A DNA stretch of 64,000 bases from positions 73,081 to 137,080 of the forward strand of contig DATKQE010000090.1 of NCBI GenBank assembly GCA_035532935.1, given 5' to 3'. Of this stretch, positions 8,696-18,082 are shown piece after piece; the first letter of the stretch is position 1; every line of letters begins with the position of its first letter. The notes beneath the pieces are model-generated. The model made no database searches. It was not told the origin of the DNA and saw only the letters and a list, made by a program, of their open reading frames with translations. Origin of the DNA: DATJLY01 sp035532935 (GTDB lineage Bacteria; Pseudomonadota; Alphaproteobacteria; ATCC43930; CGMCC-115725). The translations under genes were made by a program, and so were the position numbers.

Positions 8696-9429
8696 GGCGA
8701 ACCCCTCTCCTCGGTGATCGCGGTGAAACGGCCCTTGCCGGCGATGACGGAGGCAAAAGCGCCGTGATCGTGGATGGAAAACACCAGGATGGGAATTCGG
8801 TTCTCGCGCGCCAGCGAGACCGCCGCGGCATCCATGACCTTGAGGTCGCGCGATAGCACATCGAGATAGCTTAAATGCTCGTAGCGCTCGGCGTGGGGGT
8901 CGAGGGCGGGATCGGCGCTGTAGACGCCATCGACCTTGGTCGCCTTGAGGAGCGCCGCACACTCGGTCTCCGAGGCACGCAGCGCGGCGGCGGTGTCGGT
9001 CGAGAAGAACGGGTTGCCGGTGCCGGCCGCGAAGATCACCACGCGGCCCTTTTCCATATGGCGGATGGCGCGGCGCCGGATATAGGGCTCGCACACCGCC
9101 TGCATGCTGATGGCCGACTGGACGCGGGTGGGAACGCCGAGGCGCTCGAGCGCGCTCTGCATGGCGAGGGAATTAATGACCGTGGCCAGCATCCCCATGT
9201 AGTCGGCCGTGGCGCGCTCCATGCCTGCCGAGGCGCCGGCCACGCCACGGAAGATGTTACCGCCGCCGATGACGATAGCGATCTGCACCCCGACGGCATG
9301 GACCGCCTCGATCTCGGCGGCAAGGCGAGCGGTGATCGTCGGATCGAGCCCGTAGGCCTGATCCCCCATCAGCGCCTCGCCCGAGAGCTTCAGGAGGACG
9401 CGGTGGTATTTGCGATCGGGTCGGGACAT
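8692..9429 (-). CDS. pyrH: UMP kinase PyrH
   Basis: A 245-residue amino-acid-kinase-fold enzyme that phosphorylates UMP to UDP. It begins with RVLLKLSGEALMG (phosphate loop), continues with IGGGNIFRG and the UMP-binding segment MGMLATVINSLAMQSALE, and has the ATP-binding KVDGVYSADP block. It lies 120 bases downstream of tsf and overlaps frr by four bases. The 120-base gap has no gene; it contains TATGAT, which could be a promoter -10 element, but no convincing -35. Confidence 0.97.
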   Translation of the reverse strand: MSRPDRKYHRVLLKLSGEALMGDQAYGLDPTITARLAAEIEAVHAVGVQIAIVIGGGNIFRGVAGASAGMERATADYMGMLATVINSLAMQSALERLGVPTRVQSAISMQAVCEPYIRRRAIRHMEKGRVVIFAAGTGNPFFSTDTAAALRASETECAALLKATKVDGVYSADPALDPHAERYEHLSYLDVLSRDLKVMDAAAVSLARENRIPILVFSIHDHGAFASVIAGKGRFTAITEERGSP

Positions 9430-9549
9430 CGGGATTACACGACGGCGCGTCGGACGCGATGCCGATCATATATCAATCGCCAGCCCCGCGTCTCGGACGG
9501 AACGAAACCGCCCCGTCCCGCGCCCCCGCCCGGCGATCCTGCCATTTCG

Positions 9550-10476
9550 TCAATGCTTGAGCTGTGCGGCGACTTCGGCGGCGAAATCCGTCGCGCCGCG
9601 GTCGATGCCCTCGCCCAGGGCAAAACGGACGAAACCGGCGATGCGAACGGGCGCGCCGAGTTCCTTGGCCGCCGCCTCCACCACCTTGGCGACACGGCTT
9701 TCGCCGTCGATCACGTAGATCTGCTCGGTGAGCACGACTTCCTCGTAGAACTTCCGCAACCGACCCTCCACCATCTTGTCGATGATGGCGTCGGCCTTGC
9801 CGCTCGCGCGCGCCTGCTCGCGCAGCACGTTGCGCTCGCGCTCGAGCGCCGCGGAATCGACCGAGGCGATATCAAGATATTGTGGGTTGGCGGCGGCGAC
9901 GTGCATGGCGAGCTGGCGCCCCACCGCGGCCAGCCGCTCGCCGTCCCCGGTCGATTCAAGCGCGACCACGACGCCGATCTTGCCGAGGCCCGGGGCGAGT
10001 GCGTTATGGACATAGGCGCAAGCGACGCCATTCTTGACCTGGAGCCGGCGGGCCCGGCGCAGCGACATGTTCTCGCCGATCCGGGCGATCATGTGGGTGA
10101 GCTCATCGCCGACGCTGCGGCCCGTCTCGGGAAACGGTGCCGCCTTCAACACCTCGATGTTGTCGCCCGTCTCGAGCGCCAGGCGCGCGACGGTACGCAC
10201 GAAGTTCTGGAAGGCCTCGTTGCGGGCGACGAAATCGGTCTCGGCATTGACCTCGACGACGGCGCCGCACGACCCCGCGACGGCGGTGGCGACCAGCCCC
10301 TCGGCGGCGACTCGGCCAGCCTTCTTGGCCGCGGCGGCGAGGCCCTTCTTGCGCAGCCAGTCGACCGCGCCCTCGAGGTCGCCCGCGGTCTCGCTCAGCG
10401 CGCGCTTGCAGTCCATCATGCCGGCGCCGGTCTTCTCGCGCAGCTCCTTGACCAGCGTCGCGGTAATCTCGGCCAT
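9550..10476 (-). CDS. tsf: Elongation factor Ts
   Basis: A 308-residue guanine-nucleotide exchange factor for EF-Tu. It starts with a UBA-like domain (EITATLVKELREKTGAGMMD, then CKRAL) that is diagnostic for EF-Ts; the core carries the DFVARNEAF segment that contacts EF-Tu. It lies 15 bases after rpsB and is almost certainly co-transcribed from the promoter upstream of rpsB. Confidence 0.98.
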   Translation of the reverse strand: MAEITATLVKELREKTGAGMMDCKRALSETAGDLEGAVDWLRKKGLAAAAKKAGRVAAEGLVATAVAGSCGAVVEVNAETDFVARNEAFQNFVRTVARLALETGDNIEVLKAAPFPETGRSVGDELTHMIARIGENMSLRRARRLQVKNGVACAYVHNALAPGLGKIGVVVALESTGDGERLAAVGRQLAMHVAAANPQYLDIASVDSAALERERNVLREQARASGKADAIIDKMVEGRLRKFYEEVVLTEQIYVIDGESRVAKVVEAAAKELGAPVRIAGFVRFALGEGIDRGATDFAAEVAAQLKH

Positions 10477-10491
10477 GTCTCGTCTCCTGCG

Positions 10492-11277
10492 TCAGGCGGT
10501 GGCGCGGTCCTCGGCGGCCTCGGCGGCGACCGGCGTCTCTTCCGGCAGTATCTGCTCCCGCGCCCCAAGATCGACGCCGGAAGCGGCCAGCTCGGCCTGA
10601 AGGCCATCGAGCACGGCTCCCGAGACGAGCTCGCAATAAAGATGGATCGCGCGCATCGCGTCATCGTTGCCGGGCACGGGATAGGCGATGCCGTCGGGCG
10701 ATGAATTGCTGTCGAGGACGGCGACGACGGGAATCTTGAGCTTGTTCGCCTCTTGGACCGCGATCGCCTCCTTGTTGGTGTCGATGATGAAGAGGATGTC
10801 GGGAAGACCGCCCATCTCCTTGATGCCGCCGAGCGCGCGCTCGAGCTTGTCGCGATCGCGGGTGAGCTCGAGCAGCTCGCGCTTGGTCAGGCCGATCCCG
10901 GTCTGGTTCACACGCTCGTCGAGCTCGCGCAACCGCCTGATCGACTGCGAGATGGTCTTGAAATTGGTCAGCATGCCGCCGAGCCAGCGGTGGTTGACGA
11001 AATACTGGCCGCAGCGCTTGGCTGCATCGGAGACCGGCTCCTGTGCCTGGCGCTTGGTGCCGACGAACAGCACCCGCCCGCCGCCGGCCGCGACGTCACG
11101 CACCGCCTGGAGCGCGCGGTGGAGAAGCGGCACGGTCTGCTCCAGGTCGATAATGTGGATGCCGTTGCGGACCCCGAAGATGTACGGCGCCATCTCGGGG
11201 TTCCAGCGCCGCGTATGATGGCCGAAATGAACGCCCGCTTCGAGGAGCTGGCGCATGGTGAATGCCGGCATTGCCAT
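10492..11277 (-). CDS. rpsB: 30S ribosomal protein S2
   Basis: A 261-residue S2 protein. The N-terminal MRQLLEAGVHFGHHTRRWNP block, the FVGTKRQAQ segment and GGLPDILFIIDTNKE are diagnostic. A start 6 bases further in (ATG of MPAFTMRQ) is also possible. It heads the rpsB-tsf-pyrH-frr-uppS-cdsA run and is preceded by a good promoter and a leader of about 100 bases. Confidence 0.98.
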   Translation of the reverse strand: MAMPAFTMRQLLEAGVHFGHHTRRWNPEMAPYIFGVRNGIHIIDLEQTVPLLHRALQAVRDVAAGGGRVLFVGTKRQAQEPVSDAAKRCGQYFVNHRWLGGMLTNFKTISQSIRRLRELDERVNQTGIGLTKRELLELTRDRDKLERALGGIKEMGGLPDILFIIDTNKEAIAVQEANKLKIPVVAVLDSNSSPDGIAYPVPGNDDAMRAIHLYCELVSGAVLDGLQAELAASGVDLGAREQILPEETPVAAEAAEDRATA

Positions 11278-11384
11278 GGTTCGATCCTTCTCCGGTTAAG
11301 CCGCCGCGGGGGTCATCGAGCGCATCGACACCGGAGCGAACCCCGAAAGGGGTCGCGTCCCCGCGTGAGGTTTGATAGGACCTC

Positions 11385-11413
11385 TTGATAGGCCGGCGCC
11401 GCGGCTTTGGCAA
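11385..11413 (-). promoter_or_regulatory. Probable sigma-70 promoter of rpsB-tsf
   Basis: On the minus strand TTGCCA (11408-11413) and TATCAA (11385-11390) are separated by exactly 17 bases, a good housekeeping promoter. Transcription would begin near 11378 and leave a leader of about 100 bases before rpsB. The leader holds a small hairpin, ACCCC-TTTC-GGGGT (about 11339-11353). Autoregulation of rpsB by S2 through its leader is known in bacteria, but this sequence alone does not prove it. Confidence 0.55.
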
Positions 11414-11438
11414 GGCAAAGCGGCGGGTCGGGCGCGCC

Positions 11439-13661
11439 TCAGCCGAAGCGGTTGCTGGCGGGAAAGCCGCGCGGCACCAGGCGGCCGCTGCCGGCGCGCG
11501 GACCGATCCAGGGATCGAGCGCGGTCTCGGTGCGGGTACGGCCTTCGCCCTGGCGCCAGGTGAGGCCGTCGGCACGGACAAAGACCTTCGCGTCCGCGAG
11601 CCCGCCGTCGTGATAGCGCTGCAGGATGACGCCGCGGCCGCGCGCCATCTCGGGCACTTCGCCGAGCGGGAACAGAAGGAGCTTGCGGTTCGCGCCCACC
11701 ACCGCCACCGTATCGCCCTCGGCCGGGACACAGATGCATGCCGTGGCGCCCTCGCCGCAGGTCAGTACCTGCTTGCCGTTCCGCGTCTGCGCCAGCACCT
11801 CGTCCGTCGCGACGACAAAGCCGCGCCCGTCCGACGCCGCGACCAGCAGCTTCGTTCCCGGCAGGTAACGCAGCATCGCCACCACCTCCGCCTCCGCGCC
11901 GAGATCGACCATCAGGCGCAATGGCTCGCCGTGGCCGCGCCCGCCCGGCAGCTTGTCGACGGCCAGCGTGTAAAACCGCCCATCGGTCGCGAACACGAGC
12001 AGCCGGTCGGTGGTTTCGGCGATGATGGCGAAGCGCGGCCCGTCGCCCTCCTTGTACTTGACGTCGCCGAGCGCAAGGTTGTGGCCCTTGGCGGCGCGGA
12101 TCCATCCCTTCTCCGAACACAGCACCGTCACCGGCTCGCGCTCGACCAGCGCCTCGACAGGCACCTGCACCGCTTCCGGCACGCCGCCGATCTCGGTGCG
12201 CCGGCGGCCCAGCGGCGCGTTCGCATATTCCTTGCGCAGATCGGCGATCTCGGCGGCGATCGCCTTCCACTGCCGCTTTTCGTCGGAGATGAGCTCCTGC
12301 AAGGTCTTGTCCTCGGCGGCGAGCGCTTCGAGTTCCTTGCGGATCGCGATCTCCTCGAGGCGGCGCAGCGCCCTCAGGCGCAGATTCAGGATCGCCTCGG
12401 CCTGGACCTCGCTGAGGCGCCAGCGCTTCATCATCCGCGCCTTGGGATCGTCGTCCTCGCGAATGACGCGGATGACCTCGTCGAGATTGAGATAGACGAT
12501 CATCTGCCCGCGCAGGATCTCGCCGCGGCGCGCGATCTCGGCGACGCGGAAGCGCGAGCGCCGCTGCAGTACGTCGCGGCGATGGTCGAGAAATGCCTGC
12601 AGCGCGTCCTTGATCGACATCAGTCGCGGCACACCGGTGGCATCGAGCACGTTGAGATTGAGCGGCACGCGCACCTCGAGCTCGGTCGCGCGGAAAAGGG
12701 ATTCCATCAGCACGTCGGGAACGGCATTGCGGGTCTTGGGCTCGAGCACCAGCCGCACCGCTTCGGTCGATTCATCGCGCACGTCGGCGAGGAGCGGCAG
12801 CTTGCGCTCCTCGAGCAGCTGGGCGATGCGTTCGATCAGCCGCGATTTCTGCACCTGATAGGGGATCTCGGTGACGACAACCTGGTAGAGCCCGTGCGCG
12901 AGCGGCTCCCGCTCCCAGCGCGCGCGCAGGCGGAAGCTGCCGCGGCCGGTGCGGTAGGCCTCGGCCACGGCATCGGCATCCTCGACCAGAATGCCGCCCG
13001 TGGGAAAATCCGGCCCCGGCAGCAGCGCGACGAGCTCACTCACGTCGCAGCGCGGCTTGCGCACGAGATGCGCCAGCGCGTCGCAGAGTTCGACGATGTT
13101 GTGCGGCGGAATGCTCGTCGCCATGCCGACGGCGATGCCGGTGGCGCCGTTGGCGAGGAGATTAGGGAAGCGCGCCGGCAGCACCAGCGGCTCCTCGTTC
13201 TCGCCGTCATAGGTGGCGCGGAAATCGACAGCGTTCTGGTCGAGCCCCTCCATCAGCGCTTCGGCGACGGCGGTGAGGCGGCTTTCGGTATAGCGCATCG
13301 CCGCTGCGTTATCGCCGTCGATATTGCCGAAATTGCCCTGCCCGTCGACCAGCGGGTAACGCTGCGCGAAATCCTGGGCGAGGCGTACCAGCGCGTCATA
13401 GACCGCGACCTCGCCGTGGGGATGGAACTTGCCGATGACGTCGCCGACAACGCGCGCGCACTTCTTGTAGCCCGAGGCGGGATCGAGCTTGAGCTCCCGC
13501 ATCGCATAAAGGAGACGGCGATGGACCGGCTTGAGCCCGTCGCGCACGTCCGGCAGCGAGCGCGAAATGATGGTCGAGAGCGCATAGGAGAGATAGCGCT
13601 CTCCCAGCGCATCGGCGAACCCGACATCGCGGATTTCGCCGGCGGTCGCTGATCTGCTCAT
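11439..13661 (-). CDS. parC: DNA topoisomerase IV subunit A
   Basis: A 740-residue type IIA topoisomerase subunit that decatenates daughter chromosomes with ParE. The catalytic tyrosine is Tyr124 in AAMRYTESRL. The short C-terminal domain of degenerate beta-pinwheel repeats and the lack of a GyrA box favour ParC over GyrA. In the quinolone-determining segment (HPHGEVAVYDAL, residues 80-91) the position equal to E. coli ParC Ser80 is Val85, and Glu84 is Asp89. Followed by a 161-base gap to rpsB; 15 bases downstream of recO. Confidence 0.95.
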   Translation of the reverse strand: MSRSATAGEIRDVGFADALGERYLSYALSTIISRSLPDVRDGLKPVHRRLLYAMRELKLDPASGYKKCARVVGDVIGKFHPHGEVAVYDALVRLAQDFAQRYPLVDGQGNFGNIDGDNAAAMRYTESRLTAVAEALMEGLDQNAVDFRATYDGENEEPLVLPARFPNLLANGATGIAVGMATSIPPHNIVELCDALAHLVRKPRCDVSELVALLPGPDFPTGGILVEDADAVAEAYRTGRGSFRLRARWEREPLAHGLYQVVVTEIPYQVQKSRLIERIAQLLEERKLPLLADVRDESTEAVRLVLEPKTRNAVPDVLMESLFRATELEVRVPLNLNVLDATGVPRLMSIKDALQAFLDHRRDVLQRRSRFRVAEIARRGEILRGQMIVYLNLDEVIRVIREDDDPKARMMKRWRLSEVQAEAILNLRLRALRRLEEIAIRKELEALAAEDKTLQELISDEKRQWKAIAAEIADLRKEYANAPLGRRRTEIGGVPEAVQVPVEALVEREPVTVLCSEKGWIRAAKGHNLALGDVKYKEGDGPRFAIIAETTDRLLVFATDGRFYTLAVDKLPGGRGHGEPLRLMVDLGAEAEVVAMLRYLPGTKLLVAASDGRGFVVATDEVLAQTRNGKQVLTCGEGATACICVPAEGDTVAVVGANRKLLLFPLGEVPEMARGRGVILQRYHDGGLADAKVFVRADGLTWRQGEGRTRTETALDPWIGPRAGSGRLVPRGFPASNRFG

Positions 13662-13676
13662 GAGAATCCGATGAAG

Positions 13677-14411
13677 CTATCTACCAGATATAGTAGCGAA
13701 CTGGCGCCAAACGTCAACGAATCGCAATCGCGCCGCCGGAAGCTTGCGGCCATGCGGGGCAAAAGCGCGCTGCTCGAGGAAGAAGCCGGTGAGGGCGAGC
13801 CCATCGAGCACATCCCCCGGCGCCGCCGTTTCGCCGCCGAGAAACGCCGGCAGCGCCAGCAGCCGATCGCGATAGGGCGCGCCGGCGGTGGCCGAGACCG
13901 CACGTCCTGTCCGCGGCGAGACATAGGCGAGGTCTGCGGTCGCGCCGGTCGCGGCGCAGTGCGCGAGGTCGAGGCCGAAGCCCAGTTCGGCCAGCAGGTC
14001 CATCTCCCAGCCTACATAGGCGACGGCCCAGCCGGCATCGGCTTCGAGCGCCGCCAATAGCGCGATCAGACCGTGATAGGCGCGCGGATGCGGCTCGCGC
14101 TCGGGCAGCGCCGCATCGGCCAGCGCCGCCGCGGCGGCAAGACACGCGAGCCGCGCCGGTGCCGCGATCAGCGTCGCGGCCGCGCCATGGACGACCTCGC
14201 CCGCGAGCAGGCCCAGGTGTTCGGCAAGCCGCGCCGACCAAGTAACGAGCATGCGGTTGCCGATCTGATAGCCGACACGCGTCTTCGGCCGCTGCCCGCC
14301 GCGCACCAGCCCGGCATGGCGGCCGTGGCCCGGCGTGAGCACGTGGACGAGCAAGGCACTCTCGCCGTGCCGCCGGCTCGACAGCACGATCGCTTCGTCG
14401 CTCCAGCGCAT
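13677..14411 (-). CDS. recO: DNA repair protein RecO
   Basis: This 244-residue protein loads RecA at gaps in the RecFOR pathway. The N-terminal OB-fold (WSDEAIVLSSRRHGESALLV) and the helical domain with the LAHCAATGATADLAYVSPRTG segment match alphaproteobacterial RecO, in which the zinc-finger cysteines are reduced. It lies 15 bases after era and is followed at once by parC, a common order in the class. Confidence 0.94.
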   Translation of the reverse strand: MRWSDEAIVLSSRRHGESALLVHVLTPGHGRHAGLVRGGQRPKTRVGYQIGNRMLVTWSARLAEHLGLLAGEVVHGAAATLIAAPARLACLAAAAALADAALPEREPHPRAYHGLIALLAALEADAGWAVAYVGWEMDLLAELGFGLDLAHCAATGATADLAYVSPRTGRAVSATAGAPYRDRLLALPAFLGGETAAPGDVLDGLALTGFFLEQRAFAPHGRKLPAARLRFVDVWRQFATISGR

Positions 14412-14426
14412 CGTCCCGCGCCGCCG

Positions 14427-15329
14427 TCAGCGCTCGAATTCGAGCCGCATCGCGGCATAGCGCTCGCGGTCGTCGGTCCAGCCGGCGGTGACACGGACAT
14501 GGAGGAAGAGATGGACGCGGCGCTCCAGGAGCTGCTCGAGCGCGACGCGAGCGGCGGCGCCGATGCGCTTGATCTGCGCCCCGCCGCGGCCCAGGACGAT
14601 CGGCTTGTGGCTCTCGCGTGCGACATGGATTGTCGCCGTGATCTTGACGCTGCCGTCGTCGCGCTCTTCCCAGGTATCGGTCTCGACCGTGATGGCGTAG
14701 GGCAGTTCCTGATCGAGCTGCCGGAACACCTGCTCGCGCACCAGTTCCGCAGCCAGCAGGCGGAGCGGCACGTCGGAGACCTGATCCTCGGGGAAGAGCC
14801 ACGGTCCCGCCGGCACGATCGCCGCAAGATGCCGCACCAGATCCTCGACGCCGTCGCCCGTCAGGCTCGAGATCATGAACACGGCATCGAATATGCCGCG
14901 CTGCGCCAACTCGTCGGCCAGCGGCAGCAGGCTTTGGCGCGGCGCGCGGTCGATCTTGTTGAGGGCGAGAACGGCGCGCCGTCCCGCGCGGGCGAGCCCG
15001 TCGAGGATGCGCGTAGTATCGGCATCAAGGCCGGAAACGGCATCGACCAGAAGAAGGATCGCATCGGCATCCTGCGCCCCGGCCCAGGCCGCCGCGACCA
15101 TGGCGCGGTCGAGCCGCCGCCGCGGCTCGAAAATACCGGGCGTGTCGACGAAGACGAGCTGAGCGGCGTCGCGCAAGGCAATGCCGAGCACGCGCGCCCG
15201 CGTCGTCTGCACCTTGGGCGATACGATCGACACCTTGCTGCCAACGACGCGGTTGATGAGCGTCGATTTACCCGCATTGGGCGCGCCAATGACCGCGATG
15301 GTGCCGCAGCGCAGGGGAGCCATGCTCAT
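14427..15329 (-). CDS. era: GTPase Era
   Basis: A 300-residue GTPase needed for 16S rRNA maturation and 30S assembly. The G domain shows G1 (GAPNAGKST), G3 (DTPG) and G4 (NKID); the C-terminal KH domain contains the VLGRGGAQIKRIG loop that binds the 3' end of 16S rRNA. The ATG at 15329 overlaps the rnc stop as ATGA; the frame is open further upstream but only inside rnc. Length is exactly that of the family. Confidence 0.97.
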   Translation of the reverse strand: MSMAPLRCGTIAVIGAPNAGKSTLINRVVGSKVSIVSPKVQTTRARVLGIALRDAAQLVFVDTPGIFEPRRRLDRAMVAAAWAGAQDADAILLLVDAVSGLDADTTRILDGLARAGRRAVLALNKIDRAPRQSLLPLADELAQRGIFDAVFMISSLTGDGVEDLVRHLAAIVPAGPWLFPEDQVSDVPLRLLAAELVREQVFRQLDQELPYAITVETDTWEERDDGSVKITATIHVARESHKPIVLGRGGAQIKRIGAAARVALEQLLERRVHLFLHVRVTAGWTDDRERYAAMRLEFER

Positions 15330-16024
15330 GCCTTGGCGTCGAGCGCGGCCAGCGCCGCCGCCGCTGCCGCGGTTTCGGCGGCACGCTTGGAGGAGCCGGT
15401 GGCGGTGGCGGGCGCCAGGCCTTCGACGCTCACCGTCACCGTGAAGCGGCGGCGATGGGCCGGCCCCTCGGTGGCGACGGTGCGATAGGCCGGCAGCGGC
15501 AAGCCGCGCGCCTGTGCCCATTCCTGGAGCGCGGTCTTGGGATCGCGCGGCGGCGCGCCGAGCGCAGCCAGCCGCGGCTCCCACCAGCGTTCGACGAAGT
15601 CGCGCGCGGCCTCGAGCCCGCCATCGAGAAAGAGCGCGGCGATCACCGCCTCGCACACATCGGCGAGAACGCTCGGATTGTGGCGCACCCCCGCCGCATC
15701 CTCGCCCGCCGAGACGATGATGCGCGGCCCCAGCCCCAGCGCCAACGCCACCTCGGCCAAGGCCTCACGTCGCACCAGATGGGTATGGCGCCGCGTCAAC
15801 TCGCCTTCGGCCTCGTTGGGAAAACGGCGCCACAGCAGGTCCGCCACGATCAGCCCCAGCACCCGGTCGCCCAGGAATTCGAGCCGCTCATAGCCGCGCC
15901 GCGGGCCGCCGCGCCGGCGCACGGCGCTGCGATGGGTCAGCGCCTCGGTCAGCAACTCCGGGCGCGCGAAGCCGCGGTCGAGAAAGGGATCCAGCGCCGC
16001 CGGTGCCGCCGCCGTATCGTTCAT
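15326..16024 (-). CDS. rnc: Ribonuclease III
   Basis: A 232-residue double-strand-specific endonuclease for rRNA and mRNA processing. The catalytic segment ERLEFLGDRVLGLIVADLL and the second acidic site (ADVCEAVIAALFLDGG) are intact, followed by a C-terminal dsRNA-binding domain ending in the Ala-rich helix TAAAAAALAALDA. It sits one base after lepB and overlaps era by four bases, the classic lepB-rnc-era order. Confidence 0.97.
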   Translation of the reverse strand: MNDTAAAPAALDPFLDRGFARPELLTEALTHRSAVRRRGGPRRGYERLEFLGDRVLGLIVADLLWRRFPNEAEGELTRRHTHLVRREALAEVALALGLGPRIIVSAGEDAAGVRHNPSVLADVCEAVIAALFLDGGLEAARDFVERWWEPRLAALGAPPRDPKTALQEWAQARGLPLPAYRTVATEGPAHRRRFTVTVSVEGLAPATATGSSKRAAETAAAAAALAALDAKA

Positions 16025-16025
16025 C

Positions 16026-16805
16026 TCAATGGATCGCTGTCAGCAGCCGGTCATAGCGCACCGTGAACGGCCAGTTCCACGGCTGCCACCAGGCGGCATA
16101 GCCGTCGGTCGAGAAGAAGATGAACTCCGCGCGCCCGACCAGATTCTGCGCCGGCACGTAGCCGACGCCGCTGTTGGGATCGCGGCTGTCGGCGGAATCG
16201 TCGCGGTTGTCGCCCATCATGAAATAATGGCCGGGAGGCACCGTGAACACCGGCGTATTGTCGTATTGGGGCGGAATGCAATTCTTGATGATGAGATGCT
16301 CGCGGCCGCCGGGCAGGGTCTCGCGATATTCGGGGTAGTTGCCCGGCGGACATCCCGCGTCACCGCGGAAGAACGGTTCGGCGTAGTAATAATCCGGGAG
16401 ACGCTGCAGCTTGACCGGCGTGCCGTTGATGTTGAGAACCCCGTCCTTCATCTGGAGCCGATCGCCCGGCAGGCCGACGATGCGCTTGACGAAATCGACC
16501 GAGGGATCGGCCGGCTGCTTGAACACGACGACGTCGCCGCGCTGTGGCGGACGAAAGAAAACGCGACCCGGCCCGGGGATGAGCGGTAGCCCGAAAGGCA
16601 GCGAATAGCGGCTGTAGCCATAGGAGAATTTCGCGACGAAAAGATAGTCGCCAATGAGGAGCGTGGGCACCATCGAGGCCGACGGTATGCTGAAAGGCTC
16701 GTAGAAGAACGTGCGGATGAAGAGCGCAATGACAATGGCATAGACGAGAGTCTTGATCGTCTCGGCAAATCCGCCCGTGGTCCGGCTCGAGGTCCTGTTG
16801 GCCAT
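16026..16805 (-). CDS. lepB: Signal peptidase I
   Basis: A 259-residue inner-membrane serine/lysine peptidase that removes signal peptides. One N-terminal membrane helix (about 18-32) is followed by PSASM with the catalytic Ser44 and FVKRIVGLPGD with the general-base Lys107; the GDNRDDSADSR box is present near the C-terminus. The ATG at 16805 is chosen; a TTG two codons upstream is an alternative. The 105 bases upstream, up to acpS, include an AT-rich stretch (16820-16850) that may hold a promoter. Confidence 0.96.
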   Translation of the reverse strand: MANRTSSRTTGGFAETIKTLVYAIVIALFIRTFFYEPFSIPSASMVPTLLIGDYLFVAKFSYGYSRYSLPFGLPLIPGPGRVFFRPPQRGDVVVFKQPADPSVDFVKRIVGLPGDRLQMKDGVLNINGTPVKLQRLPDYYYAEPFFRGDAGCPPGNYPEYRETLPGGREHLIIKNCIPPQYDNTPVFTVPPGHYFMMGDNRDDSADSRDPNSGVGYVPAQNLVGRAEFIFFSTDGYAAWWQPWNWPFTVRYDRLLTAIH

Positions 16806-16916
16806 CAACAATATCCGCCAAAGTCTTGTATAAAATGGATTTTAGGAAAGACGCCGTCGGGTGGATGCGGCGCTGATCAAGCCAAGCCTGTTGCCCGAAG
16901 TCAAGCGCGGCCTGGG

Positions 16917-17321
16917 CTAACGGCCGGCCGTGACCGCGGTGATGATGACGAGCGCGTGCGCGAGCGGCGGTTCGTCGGTAAGGGTGAGTGCGATCTCGGC
17001 CCGCATCCCGGCGGGGGTCAGTCGTTCGAGCCGGGCGAGCGCGCCGCCGCTGAGCGCCAGGGTCGGCCGGCCCGAGGTGAGATTGACGACGCCGAGGTCG
17101 CGCCAGAACACGCCATGGCGAAATCCTGTGCCGAGCGCCTTGGAACAGGCCTCCTTGGCGGCAAATCGCTTGGCGTAGCTCGCCGCCCGTCCCGTGCGCC
17201 GGTCGGACCGGGCCCGCTCGATCGGCGTAAAGACACGGTCGAGGAAGCGGTCGCCGAAGCGCTCGATCGTGCGCTCGATGCGGCGGATGTCGATGAGGTC
17301 GCTGCCGATGCCGATGATCAT
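16917..17321 (-). CDS. acpS: Holo-[acyl-carrier-protein] synthase AcpS
   Basis: A 134-residue 4'-phosphopantetheinyl transferase that activates acyl carrier protein. It begins MIIGIGSDLIDIRRIE (magnesium-binding Asp) and carries RFAAKEACSKALGTG with the metal-binding Glu. The start at 17321 overlaps the pdxJ stop (ATGA). The pdxJ-acpS-lepB-rnc-era order is conserved in proteobacteria. Confidence 0.96.
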   Translation of the reverse strand: MIIGIGSDLIDIRRIERTIERFGDRFLDRVFTPIERARSDRRTGRAASYAKRFAAKEACSKALGTGFRHGVFWRDLGVVNLTSGRPTLALSGGALARLERLTPAGMRAEIALTLTDEPPLAHALVIITAVTAGR

Positions 17322-18082
17322 GGCGCGGCCGGAGCGCCGCGTCCGTCGCAGCGCGCCTCTTGCATCAGCGCGCGCATCCGCTTCACCGTGGCATCGAGGC
17401 CGCTGAAGATCGCCTCGCCGACCAGGAAGTGGCCGATATTGAGTTCGACGATGGTGGCGATCGCCGCGACCGGACCGACCGTGTCGTAGTCCAGCCCGTG
17501 GCCGGCGTGGCATTCGAGTCCCATCGTCTCGGCCATGGCGGCGGCGGCAACGAGCCGCGCCAACTCGCGCGCGCGGGCCGCGCTGCTCGCCTCGCAATAG
17601 GCGCCGGTGTGGAGCTCGACCACGGGTGCGCCGAGCCGCGAAGCCGCCTCGATCTGGCGCGGATCGGGATCGATGAACAGCGAGACGCGAACGCCGGCGG
17701 CGCCGAGCGCCCCGATGAGCGGTCGCAGCTCGTCGCCGCCGCCCACCGCGTCCAGCCCGCCCTCGGTAGTGAGTTCACTGCGCTTCTCGGGAACGAGGCA
17801 GGCGGCATGCGGGCGGTGCTTTGCGGCAATTGCCAGCATCTCGCGCGTCGCCGCCATTTCAAGGTTGAGCGGCAACTCGATCTCGCGGCTGAGGCGGGCG
17901 ATATCGGCGTCCGAGATGTGGCGGCGGTCCTCGCGCAGATGCGCCGTGATGCCGTCGGCCCCGGCGGCGGCGGCAAGCCGCGCCGCGCGCACCGGATCGG
18001 GGTGAGTTCCGCCGCGGGCGTTGCGGAGGGTGGCAACGTGATCGATGTTGACGCCAAGGCGCAACGGGCGCGAGGGTGGCAT
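17318..18082 (-). CDS. pdxJ: Pyridoxine 5'-phosphate synthase PdxJ
   Basis: A 254-residue TIM-barrel enzyme condensing 1-deoxyxylulose 5-phosphate with aminoacetone phosphate to give pyridoxine phosphate. The N-terminal GVNIDHVATLRNARGG block, the LVPEKR segment and VVELHTGAY are diagnostic. The start codon shares one base with the rsh stop. PdxJ consumes the DXP that also feeds the isoprenoid pathway, which is relevant because dxr is missing from its usual place in this window. Confidence 0.96.
   Translation of the reverse strand: MPPSRPLRLGVNIDHVATLRNARGGTHPDPVRAARLAAAAGADGITAHLREDRRHISDADIARLSREIELPLNLEMAATREMLAIAAKHRPHAACLVPEKRSELTTEGGLDAVGGGDELRPLIGALGAAGVRVSLFIDPDPRQIEAASRLGAPVVELHTGAYCEASSAARARELARLVAAAAMAETMGLECHAGHGLDYDTVGPVAAIATIVELNIGHFLVGEAIFSGLDATVKRMRALMQEARCDGRGAPAAP

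Noticed and set aside
9430..9549. Possible terminator hairpin between tsf and pyrH
   Set aside because: GGACGG and CCGTCC can pair, but the loop is long and no U run follows; the operon probably continues through.
8875..10704. 609-codon open frame on the plus strand
   Set aside because: Antisense to pyrH and tsf, crossing two genuine genes and their spacer.
11385..13652. 755-codon open frame on the plus strand
   Set aside because: Exact antisense shadow of parC; composition is not protein-like while the minus strand encodes an intact topoisomerase subunit.
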